A DNA stretch of 9,521 nucleotides from Bryobacterales bacterium. Lineage in GTDB: Bacteria; Acidobacteriota; Terriglobia; Bryobacterales; Bryobacteraceae. The translations under genes were made by a program, and so were the position numbers. The number at the start of each line of letters is the position of its first letter. The first letter of the stretch is position 1. The notes under the pieces were generated by a model. It was not told the origin of the DNA, did no database searches, and saw only the letters and a list, made by a program, of their open reading frames with translations. Location: contig DNFG01000369.1 in assembly GCA_003487005.1 (NCBI GenBank), positions 1-9,521 on the forward strand, given 5' to 3'. Shown one piece after another: positions 7,975 through 9,521 of this stretch.

Positions 7975-8013
7975 TGAGTCCGGGGTCTGAGTCCGGGGTC
8001 TGCGTCCGGGGTG
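7975..8013. repeat. 13-bp tandem repeat, three copies (plus a decayed fourth)
   Basis: TGAGTCCGGGGTC occurs at 7975-7987 and 7988-8000 exactly, then at 8001-8013 as TGCGTCCGGGGTG (two changes). A further degenerate copy at 7962-7974 matches 9 of 13 positions and runs into the ribosome-binding site of the DGPF gene. The array fills almost the whole 62-nt gap between the second VOC gene (stop at 8014-8016) and the DGPF gene. The unit length is not a multiple of three and it lies outside coding sequence. Its function is unknown. Confidence 0.85.
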
Positions 8014-8490
8014 TCAGGCCGGACCCGCCTCTGCGGCGAGCAAGGCCGCCAGATCGAGTTTTTTCATTTGCAGGATGGCCTGGGTGACCCGGCCGAGGGC
8101 GGCTGGGTCCGAGTTGTGCATGATGTCGTCGAGCGCGGCGGGGACGATCTGCCAGGAAAGGCCGAACCGGTCCTTCAGCCAGCCACAGGCTTCGGCCTCG
8201 GGGACGGCCGAAAGGGCGTTCCAGTAGTAATCGATCTCGTCCTGGGTCTCGCATCCGACCACGAGCGAGATGGCTTCGTTGAGCTTGAACATCGGCCCGG
8301 CGCTCATCGCCTGAAACGGCTGTCCGGAGAGTTCAAAGTCGACGATCTCCACCTCGCCGGAGGGGGTGTCCGGGAGTTTCAGAGTGCGGACGATCCGGGA
8401 ATTGGGGAAAAGCGAGCAGTAGAACTCGGCGGCTTCCCGCGCCTCGCGGTCGAACCAGAGGTGGGGGTGGATTCTGGGCCCGAGTTTCAT
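8014..8490 (-). CDS. VOC-superfamily protein, 3-dmu-9_3-mt/PhnB type
   Basis: Cytoplasmic vicinal-oxygen-chelate-fold protein of 158 residues, of the family named after 3-demethylubiquinone-9 3-methyltransferase although most members lack that activity. Hallmarks are HPHLWFD (8-14), EAAEFYCSLFPNSRI (19-33), FELSGQPFQAMSAGP (52-66), FKLNEAISLVV (68-78), ETQDEIDYYWNALS (81-94) and CGWLKDRFGLSWQIVP (102-117), followed by the usual helical tail. Its own reaction is not predictable. Start ATG 8490 overlaps the TGA of the upstream VOC gene in an ATGA arrangement, so translation is probably coupled; a weaker GAGGG lies nine bases upstream. It shares DRFGxxWQ with its neighbour but otherwise belongs to a different VOC subfamily, so the pair is not a recent duplication. 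Confidence 0.92.
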   Translation of the reverse strand: MKLGPRIHPHLWFDREAREAAEFYCSLFPNSRIVRTLKLPDTPSGEVEIVDFELSGQPFQAMSAGPMFKLNEAISLVVGCETQDEIDYYWNALSAVPEAEACGWLKDRFGLSWQIVPAALDDIMHNSDPAALGRVTQAILQMKKLDLAALLAAEAGPA

Positions 8491-8915
8491 TCCGGGTGAC
8501 CCTCGCCGGGGATGGTGACCTGCCAGAGGATGCCGAACCGGTCCGTGACCATGCCGAAGCAGGGGGACCAGAACGTCTTGCCCAATGGCATGAGGATGTG
8601 GCCGCCTTCGGCGAGAGCCGTGAAGACGCTCCCCGCCGTGGCTTCGTCCGCCACCGTGAGCGCGAGGGCAAAACCGCGAAACGCCGGGGCTTCCGCGGTG
8701 TTTCCGTCCGACATCATCACGCGCGCGCCGTGGATGTTCAGGCTGGCATGCATGACTTTGCCCTTCCAGTCAGGCGGCATCGGGCCTTCCGGGCAATTCT
8801 CTGGCTGTTCCTGATACCGCAACAGCATCTCGACCTGTGCTCCGGCAGCCTGCTCGTAGAAGGCGATTGCTTCGTCGCAGCGGCCGTTGAAGAAAATGTA
8901 AGGTTCTATTGGCAT
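8487..8915 (-). CDS. PhnB-like VOC-superfamily (glyoxalase-fold) protein
   Basis: Cytoplasmic protein of 142 residues matching the PhnB/COG2764 glyoxalase-fold group: PYIFFNGRCDEAIAFY (5-20), a PMPPDWKGKVMHASLNI segment (45-61), VMMSDG (66-71), FALALTVAD (82-90), then FWSPCFGMVTDRFGILWQV (115-133). PhnB-like proteins are named after a phosphonate-operon member, but most, including probably this one, are unlinked to phosphonate use, and no phn genes are nearby. ATG 8915 is chosen for the family N-terminus and the AAGGAG five bases upstream. It starts 2 nt after the TetR stop and its own stop overlaps the next start by 4 nt, so it sits in the middle of a tightly packed operon. The metal-binding residues cannot be assigned with confidence by eye. 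Confidence 0.92.
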   Translation of the reverse strand: MPIEPYIFFNGRCDEAIAFYEQAAGAQVEMLLRYQEQPENCPEGPMPPDWKGKVMHASLNIHGARVMMSDGNTAEAPAFRGFALALTVADEATAGSVFTALAEGGHILMPLGKTFWSPCFGMVTDRFGILWQVTIPGEGHPE

Positions 8916-8917
8916 GG

Positions 8918-9521
8918 TTACTCCTTCGGGGGTTGCACCGGCAGCAGAAACTCGATGTAGCGCCGGAGGTGCTGGATGGAATCGAGGGCGGCCGAGGCGT
9001 CGTTCGAGGCCTTGGCCAGAACAAAAGCGCCCTGCAGGACGCATTGGAGGTGCAGAGCCAGTGATTCGGCGGTCCAGGCGGCGTTGGGCGCGTGCCGGGC
9101 GCGCGCCTGCTCGATCGTGGCGGCGAGGGTCAAGGCATGGTTCTCTATGCCGGCGCGGCAGGCTTCGCGCAGTTCCGGGTGGGTCTGAAAGGTCTCCTGG
9201 ACCAGGGTGCCGAGGAGGCAGGTGAACTCGCGCGCCGGGCCTTGAATCAGTTCGCGGCGGAAGTCGATATAGGCGAGCAGGCGCTCGCGGGGGTCGCTGA
9301 CCGGCTGGTAGGGCGCAGCGAGGAAGAGGGCGCCGGTCACCTCGTTCCAGTGTTCGATGGCTGCCAGCGTGAGCGCCTGTTTACTCTCGAAATGGTGAAA
9401 GAAGCCGCCTTTGGTGACTTTGGCGGCGCGGCAGAGGTCGTCAACGGTGGTGTCGTTGTAGCCCTTTTCGCGGAAGAGGGAGAGAGCGGCGTGGAGGAGT
9501 CTGCGGCGGGGGGGGGGGGGG
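8918..9521 (-). CDS. TetR-family transcriptional regulator, 5' end missing
   Basis: DNA-binding repressor-type regulator; 196 residues can be read, from about 9508 to the TAA at 8918-8920. Reading the minus strand from the edge gives RRRLLHAALSLFREKGY, then the helix-turn-helix TTVDDLCRAAKVTKGGFFHHF and ESKQALTLAAIEHW, all standard for the TetR N-terminal domain. The rest (from about residue 57) is a helical ligand-binding and dimerisation domain of TetR_C type. A shorter start at GTG 9340 would remove the whole DNA-binding domain and is not credible. The true N-terminus, usually 5-15 residues before the RRRLL motif, is lost beyond the poly-G at 9508-9521, as are the promoter and operator. 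It is the first visible gene of the operon and ends 2 nt before the PhnB-like gene, so it likely regulates itself and the downstream genes; the inducer is unknown. Confidence 0.9.
   Translation of the reverse strand, partial: PPPPRRRLLHAALSLFREKGYNDTTVDDLCRAAKVTKGGFFHHFESKQALTLAAIEHWNEVTGALFLAAPYQPVSDPRERLLAYIDFRRELIQGPAREFTCLLGTLVQETFQTHPELREACRAGIENHALTLAATIEQARARHAPNAAWTAESLALHLQCVLQGAFVLAKASNDASAALDSIQHLRRYIEFLLPVQPPKE
8921..8926 (-). promoter_or_regulatory. ribosome-binding site of the PhnB-like gene, inside the end of the TetR gene
   Basis: AAGGAG on the minus strand encodes the last two codons (Lys-Glu) of the TetR gene, is followed by its TAA, and stands five bases before ATG 8915. 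This nesting supports co-transcription and possible translational coupling of regulator and VOC gene. Confidence 0.8.
9508..9521. other. 14-base poly-G run at the window edge, probable sequencing or assembly artefact
   Basis: An uninterrupted run of 14 G ends the window. On the minus strand it would add a run of Pro codons directly before the TetR N-terminal Arg-Arg motif, which is atypical for the family. Two-colour sequencing chemistry calls poly-G where signal is lost, and assemblies often end in such runs. The first few G may be real. Confidence 0.6.

Noticed and set aside
7952..8254. Longer DGPF protein starting at 8254
   Set aside because: The extra residues are Arg/Pro-rich shadow of the VOC gene; the family N-terminus and an AAGGAG site point to ATG 7951.
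8487..8915. Phosphonate metabolism gene because of PhnB similarity
   Set aside because: No other phosphonate genes are present, and PhnB-like VOC proteins are widespread outside phosphonate operons.
8918..9340. Short TetR form of 140 residues starting at GTG 9340
   Set aside because: It would drop the helix-turn-helix that is clearly readable in the same frame from 9341 to about 9508.

Overview
The window reads as GC-rich chromosomal DNA of an acidobacterium, most likely from the Bryobacterales/Solibacter side of the phylum. This is inferred from gene content: an Oar-like TonB-dependent receptor with an N-terminal carboxypeptidase-regulatory-like domain, a secreted repeat protein and a secreted serine hydrolase of types common in that phylum. 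Both edges look like assembly edges. There is an apparent one-base frameshift at about base 25, and the window stops in a run of 14 G at 9508-9521. It may therefore be a whole metagenomic contig rather than a slice of a longer one.

Layout. (1) 26-922, plus: the C-terminal part of a secreted protein made of about three related beta-rich repeats, truncated at the left edge. (2) 931-1779, minus: a secreted endonuclease/exonuclease/phosphatase-fold hydrolase, convergent with (1). (3) 1845-5252, minus: an intact 1135-residue Oar-like outer-membrane receptor. It lies 65 nt upstream of (2) on the same strand, with a strong hairpin in the gap. (4) 5253-5571: a 319-nt divergent intergenic region, AT-richer than its surroundings, that must hold the promoters of (3) and (5). 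(5) 5572-7527, plus: an exported SxxK serine hydrolase of the class C beta-lactamase type, fused to a propeller-like C-terminal half. (6) 9521-7508, minus: a tight four-gene operon in the order TetR regulator (5' end lost), PhnB-like VOC protein, second VOC protein of the 3-dmu-9_3-mt type, and YCII/DGPF-domain protein. Its last gene overlaps the end of (5) by 20 nt, tail to tail.

How the genes may work together. Receptor and hydrolase (3)+(2) look like an uptake and degradation pair at the cell envelope, but the substrate cannot be read from sequence. The TetR operon is the clearest unit: stops and starts lie within 2 nt or overlap, two ribosome-binding sites are strong, and the upstream regulator probably controls the set. 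VOC/PhnB and DGPF proteins are best known next to ECF sigma factors; here the adjacent regulator is TetR-type. A 13-bp tandem repeat separates the second VOC gene from the DGPF gene. I saw no RNA genes, CRISPR arrays, insertion sequences or phage genes. Nothing here amounts to a clearly new system. The items most worth checking are the two-domain hydrolase, the TetR-VOC-VOC-DGPF operon and the intergenic tandem repeat.
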